A DNA stretch of 64,000 bases from Cellulophaga baltica (GCF_018861125.1 NZ_JAHKQN010000019.1:94820-158819), one strand, 5' to 3'; shown: positions 42,613-52,162, counted from the stretch's first letter. Made by a program: numbers and translations. Notes: generated by a model from the sequence alone, not told the origin.

Positions 42613-43845
42613 ATGAATAAGAAATGTTTTTATCTGCTAATGCTTTTTGTGTTACCTTTTTCGGTAATAACGTTTAGCGGGAATTACAAATTAACTGCTG
42701 CTCAAGATCCATTTATAGTGGTTCTTGATGCAGGTCACGGAGGGCATGACCCCGGAAATTTAGGAAATGGCTATCTAGAAAAGAATATTGCATTAAATAT
42801 AGTTTTAAAAGTAGGCGAGGCTTTAAAAAAGCATCCTGACATTAAAGTTATATATACTAGAAAAGACGATACATTTGTTGATTTGTATGTGCGTGGTGAG
42901 ATAGCAAACAAAGCAAATGCAAACTTATTTGTTTCTGTACATTGTGACTCACACACGTCAGAGGCACATGGAGCAGGTACCTTTGTTTTGGGTTTACATG
43001 CCAACAAGCAAAATTTTGATATTGCTAAAAAAGAAAATTCAGCTATTTATTTAGAGGATGATTATGAGTCTCGTTATGCTGCATATAATATTAACTCACC
43101 TGAGTCTATTATAGGGTTAACTATTATGCAAGAAGAGTTTTTAGATCAAAGTATTTTATTAGCAAAAACAATGCAAGATAATTTTACTGGAGAATTAAAA
43201 AGAAAAGATAGAAAGGTTAAACAAGCTGGTTTTATTGTTTTACATCAAACATTTATGCCAAGTGTTTTGGTTGAAACTGGTTTTTTAACTTATAAACCAG
43301 AAGGTGAATATTTAAATTCAACTAAAGGACAAGCTGATATGGGACAAGCTATTGCTGATGCCATAGTTGACTACAAGAACAATATCGGATCAGTTAAAAG
43401 TGATCAGCCAAGTTTTGTAAAAACTGAAACAGAGATTAAAAAAGAACCTGTGATTAAAGAGGTTGTAAAGGCTGAGCCAAAAAAGGAGGTTGTAACAGTA
43501 GCCCCTAAGGTTGTGCCTAAAAAAATAGAAGAACCTATAAAAGAAATTGAACCAACAATTGTTAAAGAATCGGAAAAGCCTAGTGTTTTTTTTAGAGTTC
43601 AAATCTTTGCTAGCAGTAAAGACTTAGCGACTACATCTCCAGTTTTTAAAGGCCTAAAAAATATTTCAAAAGAAAGTTTTAATTCAGTAAATAGGTATCT
43701 TTATGGTGAATCAACATCATTAACAAATGCTGAAAGCCTTAAAACAGAAGCAATTTCAAAAGGTTTTAAAGACGCTTATATTGTAGCGTATAAAAGTGGA
43801 AATAGAATATCGGTTGAAGAGGCGACGAAATTTGTTTCTCAATAA
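42613..43845 (+). CDS. N-acetylmuramoyl-L-alanine amidase with SPOR-like C-terminus
   Basis: A 410-residue exported cell-wall amidase. Signal peptide about 1-30. Amidase_3 catalytic domain about 32-245: zinc-binding LDAGHGGHDPGN, the downstream VHCDSH and the glutamate in LVETGFLTY. Residues about 250-325 are a Pro/Lys/Glu-rich linker, then a short SPOR-like domain (about 328-410) with FRVQIFASSKDL and KDAYIVAYKSG. It cleaves the bond between muramic acid and L-alanine and is usually recruited to the division site by the SPOR domain. An MCE-family gene follows 59 bases later. Confidence 0.92.
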   Translation: MNKKCFYLLMLFVLPFSVITFSGNYKLTAAQDPFIVVLDAGHGGHDPGNLGNGYLEKNIALNIVLKVGEALKKHPDIKVIYTRKDDTFVDLYVRGEIANKANANLFVSVHCDSHTSEAHGAGTFVLGLHANKQNFDIAKKENSAIYLEDDYESRYAAYNINSPESIIGLTIMQEEFLDQSILLAKTMQDNFTGELKRKDRKVKQAGFIVLHQTFMPSVLVETGFLTYKPEGEYLNSTKGQADMGQAIADAIVDYKNNIGSVKSDQPSFVKTETEIKKEPVIKEVVKAEPKKEVVTVAPKVVPKKIEEPIKEIEPTIVKESEKPSVFFRVQIFASSKDLATTSPVFKGLKNISKESFNSVNRYLYGESTSLTNAESLKTEAISKGFKDAYIVAYKSGNRISVEEATKFVSQ

Positions 43846-43904
43846 AAAAATCATTTATCAAGTAAAATATTTATAATTTTGTTTGTAACCCAAAATAAAA
43901 TAAG

Positions 43905-44870
43905 TTGAAAATATCAAGAGAAATTAAAACAGGAATTATAGTTATTGGAGGTATCTTATTATTTATAATGGGGTTTAGCTATTTAAAATCTACATCGATT
44001 TTTGACAATAGTAAAACGTTTTATGCTGTTTATCAAAACGTAGGTGGGTTGCAGTCAGGAACTCCAATTACTATTAATGGTTATACTGTTGGTAAGGTTC
44101 AAGAAATTAAATTTAAAGATAGTTCAGGAAAACTACAGGTTTCATTCTCTGTAAATAATGAGTTTGAATTTTCAAAAAATAGTAAAGCAGAACTTTATGA
44201 TACAGGTATAATTGGAGGAAAAGGAATTCAAATTATCCCTGTTTTTGATGGTGCTCCTATGGCGGAATCTGGCCAGACATTACAATCAAGTTTAAAACCA
44301 GGTTTAACAGAATTGGTTCAACAAAACTTAACTCCTTTACAATCTAAAATAGAAGGAGCGGTAACCAATGCCGATTCTTTATTGATTAATGTAAATGAGG
44401 TTTTAGATGCTAAAACTAAAAATGATTTACGTGAGAGTATCACTGGTTTAAACAATTTGGTTAAGAGTTTTCAAAACAGTGCAAATTCTTTAAATGGAAT
44501 TTTGGCTTCTAATAAAAGAGACTTAGAAGGTTCTATTAAAAATATTAGTAATATTACTGATAATTTTTCTAAACTATCAGATTCTATTTCAAATGCTGGA
44601 TTACCACAAACTATGAGAAATTTAGAGTCAACCCTAGCTAATTTAAATATTATGTTAGCTGAAATTGAAAAGGGGAATGGTACTATGGGTAAATTGATGA
44701 AGGATGATGAGTTATACGATAATTTAGCAAATTCATCACGAGAATTAGATTTACTACTTCAAGATTTTCGTTTAAACCCAAAACGTTATGTTAATGTATC
44801 TGTATTTGGTAAAAAGCAGGTAGACTACGAAGTTCCTGAAAACGATCCAGCACAAACCATTGAAGAATAA
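43905..44870 (+). CDS. MlaD/MCE-family lipid-transport protein
   Basis: A 321-residue protein with a TTG start, one N-terminal transmembrane helix (about 8-28) and an MCE domain at about 38-115, including VGGLQSGTPITINGYTVGKV and ELYDTGIIGGKGIQIIP. The remainder is a long helical region (about 125-300) with polar heptads, characteristic of the MCE stalk. It binds lipid and may form a periplasmic ring for phospholipid traffic between membranes. The cognate permease and ATPase (MlaE/MlaF) are not in this window; only Fe-S proteins follow. A TAATTTTG at 43874-43881 could be its -7 box. Confidence 0.9.
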   Translation: MKISREIKTGIIVIGGILLFIMGFSYLKSTSIFDNSKTFYAVYQNVGGLQSGTPITINGYTVGKVQEIKFKDSSGKLQVSFSVNNEFEFSKNSKAELYDTGIIGGKGIQIIPVFDGAPMAESGQTLQSSLKPGLTELVQQNLTPLQSKIEGAVTNADSLLINVNEVLDAKTKNDLRESITGLNNLVKSFQNSANSLNGILASNKRDLEGSIKNISNITDNFSKLSDSISNAGLPQTMRNLESTLANLNIMLAEIEKGNGTMGKLMKDDELYDNLANSSRELDLLLQDFRLNPKRYVNVSVFGKKQVDYEVPENDPAQTIEE

Positions 44871-44873
44871 GAT

Positions 44874-46190
44874 ATGGAATACATCCCTCAAATATTATTT
44901 AGCATTATATTAATTGCTGGAATAGGTTTTTTTGCTCAAAATGTAAAAAAACTTTCTCGTAACATCAAATTAGGAAAAGATGTAAAAATTAATGATAATA
45001 AAAAACAACGCTGGACCAATATGGCTAAAATAGCTTTAGGTCAAACAAAAATGGTTGTTAGACCAATAGCAGGTTTTTTACACATTATAGTATATGTGGG
45101 TTTTATAATTATAAATATAGAAGTATTAGAAATTGTAATTGATGGTGTTTTTGGCACACATAGAATTGGTTTAAGTGTTTTACCAGTATCAATTTATGGT
45201 TTTTTAATTGGTACTTTTGAAATTTTAGCTGTACTTGTTTTAATATCAGTAGTTGTTTTTTGGATTAGAAGAAACATTATTAAAATTAAACGTTTTTTAA
45301 GTGCTGAAATGACAGGATGGCCTAAGAACGATGGTAATATTATTTTGTATTTTGAAGTTGTTTTAATGTGTCTATTCTTAATTATGAATGCTACTGATAC
45401 TAGTTTCCAGAGTTTAGCTTCAGGTAATATAGTAAGTCAATTTATAACTCCATTGTTCAGTGGTTTGTCAGAAAGCACATTACATTTTATAGAACAAACA
45501 GCTTGGTGGTTACACATTGTAGGAATATTAATATTTCTAAATTACTTATACTATTCTAAGCATTTACATATATTATTGGCTTTCCCAAATACATATTTTG
45601 GAAAATTAACACCAAAAGGTCAGTTTAAAAATTTAGAAGCTGTAACTAATGAGGTAAAACTAATGATGGACCCTGATGCTGATCCATTTGCGGCGCCAGC
45701 AGAAGGAGTAGAGGAGACAGAACCCGAAAAATTTGGAGCTTCTGATGTAACTGATTTAAATTGGGTGCAATTATTAAACTCTTATACTTGTACAGAATGT
45801 GGCCGTTGTACTAGTGAGTGTCCTGCCAATCAAACAGGTAAAAAGTTGTCACCACGCAAAATTATGATGGATACCCGTGACCGTTTGGTTGAAGTGGGTA
45901 AAAACATAGACACTAATAAAGGAACATTTGTGCCTGATGGGAAGCAATTATTAGGTGATTATATTACTAATGAAGAATTATGGGCATGTACATCATGTAA
46001 TGCATGTGTTCAAGCTTGCCCAGTAAGTATTGACCCTTTATCAATTATTATGGATATGCGTCAATATTTAGTAATGGAGGAATCTGCAGCACCACCAGAT
46101 TTAAATAATATGATGGGTAATATAGAAAACAATGGAGCTCCTTGGCCTTTTAATCAACAAGATAGATTAAACTGGTCTAACGAATCATAA
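44874..46190 (+). CDS. Membrane-bound 4Fe-4S oxidoreductase subunit (HdrC/GlpC-like)
   Basis: A 438-residue protein with about five or six N-terminal membrane helices (residues 1-235) followed by a cytosolic domain with two [4Fe-4S] motifs: CTECGRCTSECP and CTSCNACVQACP. The membrane part resembles the cytochrome b/NarI-like quinone-binding unit of heterodisulfide-reductase-type enzymes. It probably passes electrons between the quinone pool and the soluble CCG-domain protein encoded 12 bases downstream. It begins 3 bases after the MCE stop. The substrate dehydrogenase is unknown. Confidence 0.82.
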   Translation: MEYIPQILFSIILIAGIGFFAQNVKKLSRNIKLGKDVKINDNKKQRWTNMAKIALGQTKMVVRPIAGFLHIIVYVGFIIINIEVLEIVIDGVFGTHRIGLSVLPVSIYGFLIGTFEILAVLVLISVVVFWIRRNIIKIKRFLSAEMTGWPKNDGNIILYFEVVLMCLFLIMNATDTSFQSLASGNIVSQFITPLFSGLSESTLHFIEQTAWWLHIVGILIFLNYLYYSKHLHILLAFPNTYFGKLTPKGQFKNLEAVTNEVKLMMDPDADPFAAPAEGVEETEPEKFGASDVTDLNWVQLLNSYTCTECGRCTSECPANQTGKKLSPRKIMMDTRDRLVEVGKNIDTNKGTFVPDGKQLLGDYITNEELWACTSCNACVQACPVSIDPLSIIMDMRQYLVMEESAAPPDLNNMMGNIENNGAPWPFNQQDRLNWSNES

Positions 46191-46202
46191 CAACTTTTAG
46201 GT

Positions 46203-46994
46203 ATGAGTAATGAAATGAATGTGCCAACAATGGCATCACTTTTTGCAGAAGGGAAACAACCAGAAGTACTTTTTTGGGTTGGTTGTGCTGGTAGTTTTGA
46301 TGATAGAGCAAAAAAAATCACAAAAGCATTTGTGAAAATTTTAAATAAAGCAAATGTAAGTTTTGCCGTTTTAGGAACCGAAGAAAGTTGTACAGGAGAT
46401 CCTGCAAAGAGAGCAGGAAATGAGTTTCTTTTTCAAATGCAGGCGGTCACCAATATTGAAGTCTTAAATGCTTATGAGGTTAAAAAAGTAGTAACTGCTT
46501 GTCCGCACTGTTTCAATACGTTAAAAAATGAATACCCTGGTTTAGGCGGTACTTATGATGTAGTACATCATACCCAATTTTTAAAGCAATTATTAGAAGA
46601 GGGTCGTATCACTATGGAAGGTGGTAAGTTTAAAGGTAAGCGTATTACTTTTCATGATCCTTGTTATTTAGGTAGGGCTAATAATGTATATGAAGCACCA
46701 AGAGATTTAATTAAAAAATTAGATGCTGAATTGGTAGAAATGAAAAGCTGTAAAACTAGAGGCCTTTGTTGTGGTGCAGGTGGAGCGCAAATGTTTAAAG
46801 AACCTGAACCAGGTACTAAAGATGTAAATATTGAGCGTACGGAACAAGCTTTGGAAACTAAACCTGATATTATAGCAGCAGGTTGTCCTTTTTGTAATAC
46901 GATGATGACCGATGGTGTTAAAAATAAAGAAAAAGAAGATAATATAGCCGTTATGGATATTGCTGAGCTTATTGCTTCTGCAGATGATCTTTAA
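46203..46994 (+). CDS. CCG-domain Fe-S protein (HdrB/LutA/GlpC-type)
   Basis: A 263-residue soluble protein with two cysteine-rich CCG domains. The visible motifs are WVGCAGSFDDRAKK, ACPHCFNTLKNEYP, FHDPCYLGR, GLCCGAGGAQMF and GCPFCNTMM, which bind non-cubane iron-sulfur clusters in HdrB. It is the catalytic partner of the membrane-bound subunit upstream. Related pairs act on lactate, glycolate or glycerol-3-phosphate, but in Bacteroidota the pair is usually found alone and its electron donor is not known. Confidence 0.85.
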   Translation: MSNEMNVPTMASLFAEGKQPEVLFWVGCAGSFDDRAKKITKAFVKILNKANVSFAVLGTEESCTGDPAKRAGNEFLFQMQAVTNIEVLNAYEVKKVVTACPHCFNTLKNEYPGLGGTYDVVHHTQFLKQLLEEGRITMEGGKFKGKRITFHDPCYLGRANNVYEAPRDLIKKLDAELVEMKSCKTRGLCCGAGGAQMFKEPEPGTKDVNIERTEQALETKPDIIAAGCPFCNTMMTDGVKNKEKEDNIAVMDIAELIASADDL

Positions 46995-47012
46995 TTAGAA
47001 GAGGTAGAAATT

Positions 47013-47495
47013 ATGTTAGTAGATTTTGAAAAATTACCAAACACGTCAAGAGTTTGGATATACCAATCAAATAGAACTTTTTCTGACGCTGAAGTTGCAG
47101 AAGTTAAAAGTGAATTAGATGCTTTTATAAATGAATGGACTACACATGGTAGTGATTTGAGCGCAGGTTATGAAATGCCTTATAAGCGTTTTATTGTAAT
47201 TGCACTAGATCAAACTATGGCAGGTGCAACTGGTTGCTCAATAGATGCGTCAGTTCGTTTTATTCAAAGTTTAGAAAAAAAATACAATATTGATTTGTTA
47301 GATAAAATGAATGTATCGTACAAACAAGGTGAATTTGTAGCTTATAAAACGTTGCTTGATTTTAAAAAGATGGCGAAGAATAAATCGGTATCTAAAAAAA
47401 CTATTGTATTTAATAATTTGGTTGCTAATAAAGAGGAGTATTTAAACCACTGGGAAGTACCTGCTGAAGAAAGTTGGCACAATAGATTTATGTAA
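47013..47495 (+). CDS. Conserved protein often mislabelled ABC transporter ATPase
   Basis: A 160-residue protein that begins MLVDFEKLPNTSRVWIYQ. It has no Walker A (no GxxxxGK[ST]), no Walker B, and no ABC signature, so the ABC ATPase label given to homologues in public annotation is not supported by the sequence. It contains a single Cys (C68-ish in GATGCSIDAS) in a D-x-T-x-A-x-A-T-G-C-S-I-D-A context, which may be a binding or catalytic site. It follows the Fe-S gene by 18 bases, at the end of the MCE/Fe-S operon. Its function is unknown. Confidence 0.75.
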   Translation: MLVDFEKLPNTSRVWIYQSNRTFSDAEVAEVKSELDAFINEWTTHGSDLSAGYEMPYKRFIVIALDQTMAGATGCSIDASVRFIQSLEKKYNIDLLDKMNVSYKQGEFVAYKTLLDFKKMAKNKSVSKKTIVFNNLVANKEEYLNHWEVPAEESWHNRFM

Positions 47496-47600
47496 ACCAT
47501 ATTAATATTAACTTCTTATTAAGACCTATTTTTATTGTAATCTTCGATGAAATGCAATAAAAGGCATTATTTTTGGTTGCCTATAGTAGATACCTTTTCA

Positions 47601-50513
47601 ATGTTAAAAAATTTCTTAGTATTTATACTTCTTTTTCCTTTTTTGTCCATTTCAGCACAAAAAAATCCATTACAAGTAAGTGATAGCATTTCGCAACAAC
47701 AATGGGTAAATAGTAAGTATGACGCAATGTCTATTGATGAAAAAATAGGGCAACTTTTTATGGTGAGTGTTGCTTCAAACCAAAGCAAAGCAAGCACCAA
47801 TAAAATTAATCAACTAATTGCAGAAGAACATATTGGAGGTGTTATTTTTTCCGTTGGAGGTCCGGTACAGCAAGCTAAACTTACTAATAAATATCAAAAA
47901 ACATCAAAATTACCACTGTTGATTGGTATGGATGCTGAATGGGGTCTTTCAATGCGTTTAGACTCTACCTATGCATTTCCTTGGAATATGACTTTAGGTG
48001 CTATTCGTGATAGTTCAATTGTAGAAAAAGTAGGGAGACAAATTGGTAAGCATGCTAAAAGATTAGGGGTTCATATTAATTTTGCTCCTGATATTGATAT
48101 AAATACAAATCCTCAAAACCCAATAATAGGAAACAGATCTTTTGGTGAAGATAGAGAGAATGTAACGCGCAATGGTATTGCCTTTATGAAAGGTATGGAA
48201 AGTGTAGGCGTATTATCAAATGGGAAACATTTTCCTGGGCATGGTGATACTGCTACAGATTCTCATAAAACATTGCCTCAAATTCCTTTTGATCGAGCTA
48301 GATTAGATAGTATAGAAATGTATCCGTTTAAAAAAATTATAAAAGAAGGGATAAGTTCTATTATGGTTGCGCATTTAAATGTGCCAAGTTTAGAGATGCA
48401 AAATGAGATTCCGTCTTCACTTTCAGAACAAATAATATCGGGTATTCTAAAAGATGAATTGGGTTTTAAAGGCTTAGTATTTACTGATGCTTTAAATATG
48501 AACGGAGTTGGGACTTCAAAAATAGCGGGTGACGTTGAGCTGGATGCTTTTATGGCAGGAAATGATATTTTATTAATGCCTAAAGATGTAAAAACAGCTA
48601 AAGCTAGATTGCTTAATGCTTATTCAGAAGGAAAAATAACAGAGCAACGTTTGGAAACATCAGTTAAAAAAATATTGATGTCAAAATATAAAGTAGGATT
48701 GCAACATTACAAGCCAACTGAAGTTAAAAATTTGTTTGAAGATTTAAATAATCTTGAAAATGATTTGATCTATGAAGAAGCTATTGAAAATGCAATTACG
48801 GTAGCTAAAAACGAATTCTTATTACTACCCCTAAAAAAAATAGAAAATAAAAAAATAGCTTACATTCATTTTGGTGATGCTGAAGGAGATTCGTTTTATA
48901 ATCAATTAAAAAAATATACTGACGTAGCTAGATTTGATATTTCTGACTTGGCATCAGTTTCCTCAACATTAGCCTCTTATAATGTAATTATTGTTGGTCA
49001 TCATAAGAGTAATGAATCTCCTTGGAAATCATATAAATACACACAAGAAGAACTTGGAGTTTTAAAACAAATAGCAAGTTTAAGAACTTCAAATTTAATT
49101 TTAGCAGAATTTGTAAAACCGTATTCCTTGTTAGATATTAAAAGCTTACAAGGTATAAATAGTATTATTATAGGTTATCAAAATAGTAAAATAGCTCAAG
49201 AAAGAGTTGCTCAAGCAATTTTTGGTGCAATACCTGTAAATGGTTTATTGCCTGTAACTGTTCATCCCGAATTGCCAGTAAATACAAGTTTGAAATTAGG
49301 ATCTCTATTACGATTAGGTTATAGTTTTCCTGAAAGGGAAGGTATGAATTCTACAAAATTAGCCGAAGTTGATGAGTTAGTGCAACATGGTTTAGACTCA
49401 TTAATGTTCCCAGGAGCTCAAGTTTTAGTTGCTAGGCATGGTAAAGTTATATATAATAAAGCTTTTGGTAAGCCTGTATATGACACACAAGAAAAGTTAA
49501 CCATAGAACATATTTTTGATTTAGCTTCTTTAACAAAAATACTATCATCACTCCCCATTTTAATGAAAATGGAAGAGGAAGGTAAATTAAAGCTAAATCA
49601 GACATTTAAAGATTTAGTTCCGGAATATAGTACATCAGACTTAAAAGATGTAACTGTTTTGAAAGCGTTATCACATTATGGTAGAATTCCTGCATGGATA
49701 GCTTTTTATGTTAGTACTTTAGATAAGAGTAGAAAGCCATCACATGAGTTTTATAGAACCACACCAACTGAAGGTTTTTCAATAAAAGTAAATGATAAAT
49801 TATTTTTAACCAATGCCTATAAAGATTCAATTTATAATAGAATTGGGCGTCAAGAACTAAAATCTAACCGGTATAGGTATAGTGATGTAGGCTACTATGT
49901 GTTTCATAAATATATAGAAGATACTTATGGCGAGCCACAAGATAAACTCGCGAATGATTTTTTTTATGCACCTTTAGGAGCAACAACAACTACCTATAAT
50001 CCTTTAAATAAATTTGATAAAGATAGAATTGTGCCTACAGAAGAGGATAATTATTATCGTTATGAAAGAGTGCAAGGTTACGTTCACGATATGGGTGCTG
50101 CAATGCAAGGAGGAGTTGGCGGACATGCAGGTTTGTTTAGTAATGCAAATGATGTTGCTAAAATAATGCAAATGTATTTGCAAGGCGGTACTTACGGTGG
50201 TAAGCAGTATTTAACATCACGAACTATAAAAAAGTTCAATACATGTTATTTTTGTAATGAAAATGTTAGGAGAGGAGTAGGTTTTGATAAACCAGACCTA
50301 AGAACGGGTTCGCCAACATGTGGTTGTGTGTCACATCAAAGTTTTGGGCATAGCGGATTTACAGGTACATATACTTGGGCAGATCCGGATAAAGATTTGG
50401 TGTATGTTTTTCTATCAAATAGAACATATCCTACAGCAAGTAATACACTTTTGGTTAAATCTAGTTTAAGAACACGTATTCAAAAAGCTATTTATGATGC
50501 AATAGAAAATTAA
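47601..50513 (+). CDS. NagZ-like GH3 glycosidase fused to a serine beta-lactamase-like hydrolase
   Basis: A 970-residue exported protein from the ATG at 47601, which gives the signal peptide MLKNFLVFILLFPFLSISAQ; an in-frame ATG at 47547 would only add 18 non-signal residues. Residues about 30-385 are GH3 of the NagZ type, with the conserved KHFPGHGDT and the nucleophile D296 in FTDALNM. A GH3 C-terminal-like region follows (about 390-580). Residues about 590-970 are a class C beta-lactamase-type serine hydrolase, with SLTK at 643-646 as the active-site SxxK, YSD as the YxN-like motif and HSGFTG as the KTG-equivalent. The fusion probably trims peptidoglycan fragments in the periplasm by removing GlcNAc and acting on peptide or ester bonds. 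Confidence 0.88.
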   Translation: MLKNFLVFILLFPFLSISAQKNPLQVSDSISQQQWVNSKYDAMSIDEKIGQLFMVSVASNQSKASTNKINQLIAEEHIGGVIFSVGGPVQQAKLTNKYQKTSKLPLLIGMDAEWGLSMRLDSTYAFPWNMTLGAIRDSSIVEKVGRQIGKHAKRLGVHINFAPDIDINTNPQNPIIGNRSFGEDRENVTRNGIAFMKGMESVGVLSNGKHFPGHGDTATDSHKTLPQIPFDRARLDSIEMYPFKKIIKEGISSIMVAHLNVPSLEMQNEIPSSLSEQIISGILKDELGFKGLVFTDALNMNGVGTSKIAGDVELDAFMAGNDILLMPKDVKTAKARLLNAYSEGKITEQRLETSVKKILMSKYKVGLQHYKPTEVKNLFEDLNNLENDLIYEEAIENAITVAKNEFLLLPLKKIENKKIAYIHFGDAEGDSFYNQLKKYTDVARFDISDLASVSSTLASYNVIIVGHHKSNESPWKSYKYTQEELGVLKQIASLRTSNLILAEFVKPYSLLDIKSLQGINSIIIGYQNSKIAQERVAQAIFGAIPVNGLLPVTVHPELPVNTSLKLGSLLRLGYSFPEREGMNSTKLAEVDELVQHGLDSLMFPGAQVLVARHGKVIYNKAFGKPVYDTQEKLTIEHIFDLASLTKILSSLPILMKMEEEGKLKLNQTFKDLVPEYSTSDLKDVTVLKALSHYGRIPAWIAFYVSTLDKSRKPSHEFYRTTPTEGFSIKVNDKLFLTNAYKDSIYNRIGRQELKSNRYRYSDVGYYVFHKYIEDTYGEPQDKLANDFFYAPLGATTTTYNPLNKFDKDRIVPTEEDNYYRYERVQGYVHDMGAAMQGGVGGHAGLFSNANDVAKIMQMYLQGGTYGGKQYLTSRTIKKFNTCYFCNENVRRGVGFDKPDLRTGSPTCGCVSHQSFGHSGFTGTYTWADPDKDLVYVFLSNRTYPTASNTLLVKSSLRTRIQKAIYDAIEN

Positions 50514-50580
50514 ATGCTAGTTTTGAATGTAATTAGATTCGTACATTCTCGACCTATTTAAAAACTTAAAAAGTAGAATT

Positions 50581-51723
50581 TTGAAAATTGCTATAGTTTG
50601 TTATCCAACTTTTGGTGGAAGTGGCGTTGTTGCTACAGAATTAGGAATCGCTCTTGCTGATAGAGGGCATGAAGTCCATTTTGTAACTTACAAACAACCT
50701 GTTCGTTTAGAACTTTTAAATAATAACATTCACTTTCATGAAGTAAGTGTTCCGGAATACGCTTTATTTCATTATCAGCCATACGAGCTTGCACTTTCTA
50801 GTAAATTAGTTGATACTATACGATTATATGAAATAGATGTGTTACATGTGCATTATGCGATTCCGCATGCTTATGCGGGCTATATGGCAAAAAAGATGTT
50901 GCAAGAAGAAGGGATTTTTATTCCAATGGTAACAACACTTCATGGAACTGATATTACGTTAGTAGGTAAGCACCCCTTTTACAAGCCTGCAGTTACGTTT
51001 AGTATAAATAAATCTGATATTGTAACCTCTGTATCTCAAAATTTAAAAGACTCTACTTTAGAACTTTTTGATATTGAAAATGAAATAGAAGTTATCCCTA
51101 ATTTTATTGAAACTACTAAATTTAAAAATTCATTTACAGATTGTCAACGTTCCTTGATGGCAAATGATGATGAAAAAATTATAACACACATTAGTAATTT
51201 TAGAAAAGTAAAACGCATCCCAGATGTGATTAAAATATTTAATAAAGTCCAAAAAAAAATACCAGCAAAATTATTGATGGTAGGTGAGGGACCTGAAAGA
51301 GAAAAAGCGGAATTACTTTGTGAAGAATTAGGAATTGAAAATAAAGTATTGTTTTTGGGTAATAGTAACCAGATAGATAAAATTTTATGCTTTTCTGACT
51401 TATTTTTATTGCCATCACAAACAGAGAGTTTTGGTCTAGCAGCTTTAGAAGCTATGATTAATAAGGTACCTGTAATTTCTAGTAACGCAGGCGGTATTCC
51501 AGAAGTTAACGTTCAAGGCGTAACTGGTTATTTAAGTGATGTTGGTAATGTTTCTGAAATGGCAGAAAATGCCATTAAAATATTAAAAGATGATTCAGTC
51601 TTAGAAACATTTAAAACTAATGCTGTTGAAAATGCTTTTAGATTTGATTTAAAAAGAATACTGCCTCTTTATGAAGCTGTATATGAAAAAGCGTTACAGT
51701 TTAGGTTTAAAAAAATGCATTAG
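50581..51723 (+). CDS. bshA: Bacillithiol synthase glycosyltransferase BshA
   Basis: A 380-residue GT4-type glycosyltransferase with a TTG start. It makes N-acetylglucosaminyl-L-malate from UDP-GlcNAc and L-malate, the first step of bacillithiol. The N-terminus MKIAIVCYPTFGGSGVVATE is the BshA signature; HFHEVSVPEYALFHYQPYEL, LHVHYAIPHAYAGYM and the donor-site EGPEREKAELL and PSQTESFGLAALEAM follow. Bacillithiol is the main low-molecular-weight thiol in many Bacteroidota. BshB and BshC are not in this window. The PrcB-like lipoprotein gene begins 4 bases after the stop. Confidence 0.92.
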   Translation: MKIAIVCYPTFGGSGVVATELGIALADRGHEVHFVTYKQPVRLELLNNNIHFHEVSVPEYALFHYQPYELALSSKLVDTIRLYEIDVLHVHYAIPHAYAGYMAKKMLQEEGIFIPMVTTLHGTDITLVGKHPFYKPAVTFSINKSDIVTSVSQNLKDSTLELFDIENEIEVIPNFIETTKFKNSFTDCQRSLMANDDEKIITHISNFRKVKRIPDVIKIFNKVQKKIPAKLLMVGEGPEREKAELLCEELGIENKVLFLGNSNQIDKILCFSDLFLLPSQTESFGLAALEAMINKVPVISSNAGGIPEVNVQGVTGYLSDVGNVSEMAENAIKILKDDSVLETFKTNAVENAFRFDLKRILPLYEAVYEKALQFRFKKMH

Positions 51724-51727
51724 AATC

Positions 51728-52162
51728 GTGAAATATTTTTTAATCTTTTTTATAGTAATATCATGTAATGCTCAAAAAAAGAGTAATCAAAAAAACACAA
51801 GTGATAATGAGTTAAGGTTTTTATTGTCAGACAATTATAGTGGGGTAAAACAACCTAAAATCTTAATAATAAAAGAAGCTACTAGTTTAAAAAAATTCTT
51901 TTTACAAATTAATAAAACTAAAAAGCCTGGTTTAGCACTTCCTAAAATTGATTTTAATAAAGAAACTGTAGTGATTTATTGCGAAGGTGAAAGTTTTTTA
52001 ACTTACAATTCCTCTATAGAAAAAACTAAAGAAACAGCTAGAGATATTGTTTTGAAGTTGGTTGATGTAAATAGTTATGAAAATATTGATTTAACATTAA
52101 TTAGTCCGTTTTATTTGTATTCAATAGAAAACAGCGGTAAAAAAATACACATTGTTAAATAA
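51728..52162 (+). CDS. PrcB-like lipoprotein
   Basis: A 144-residue protein from the GTG at 51728. That start gives a lipoprotein signal, MKYFLIFFIVISC, ending in a lipobox with the cysteine at 13; the frame extends upstream into bshA but that part is not plausible coding. The mature part is lysine-rich and includes LPKIDFNKETVVIYCEGES, which resembles the PrcB C-terminal domain found in outer-membrane proteins of spirochaetes and Bacteroidota. Function unknown; by the family it may stabilise a periplasmic protease or sense envelope stress. Confidence 0.6.
   Translation: MKYFLIFFIVISCNAQKKSNQKNTSDNELRFLLSDNYSGVKQPKILIIKEATSLKKFFLQINKTKKPGLALPKIDFNKETVVIYCEGESFLTYNSSIEKTKETARDIVLKLVDVNSYENIDLTLISPFYLYSIENSGKKIHIVK

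Noticed and set aside
47547..47600. Earlier start for the GH3 fusion protein
   Set aside because: The added residues are polar and would place the signal peptide internally.
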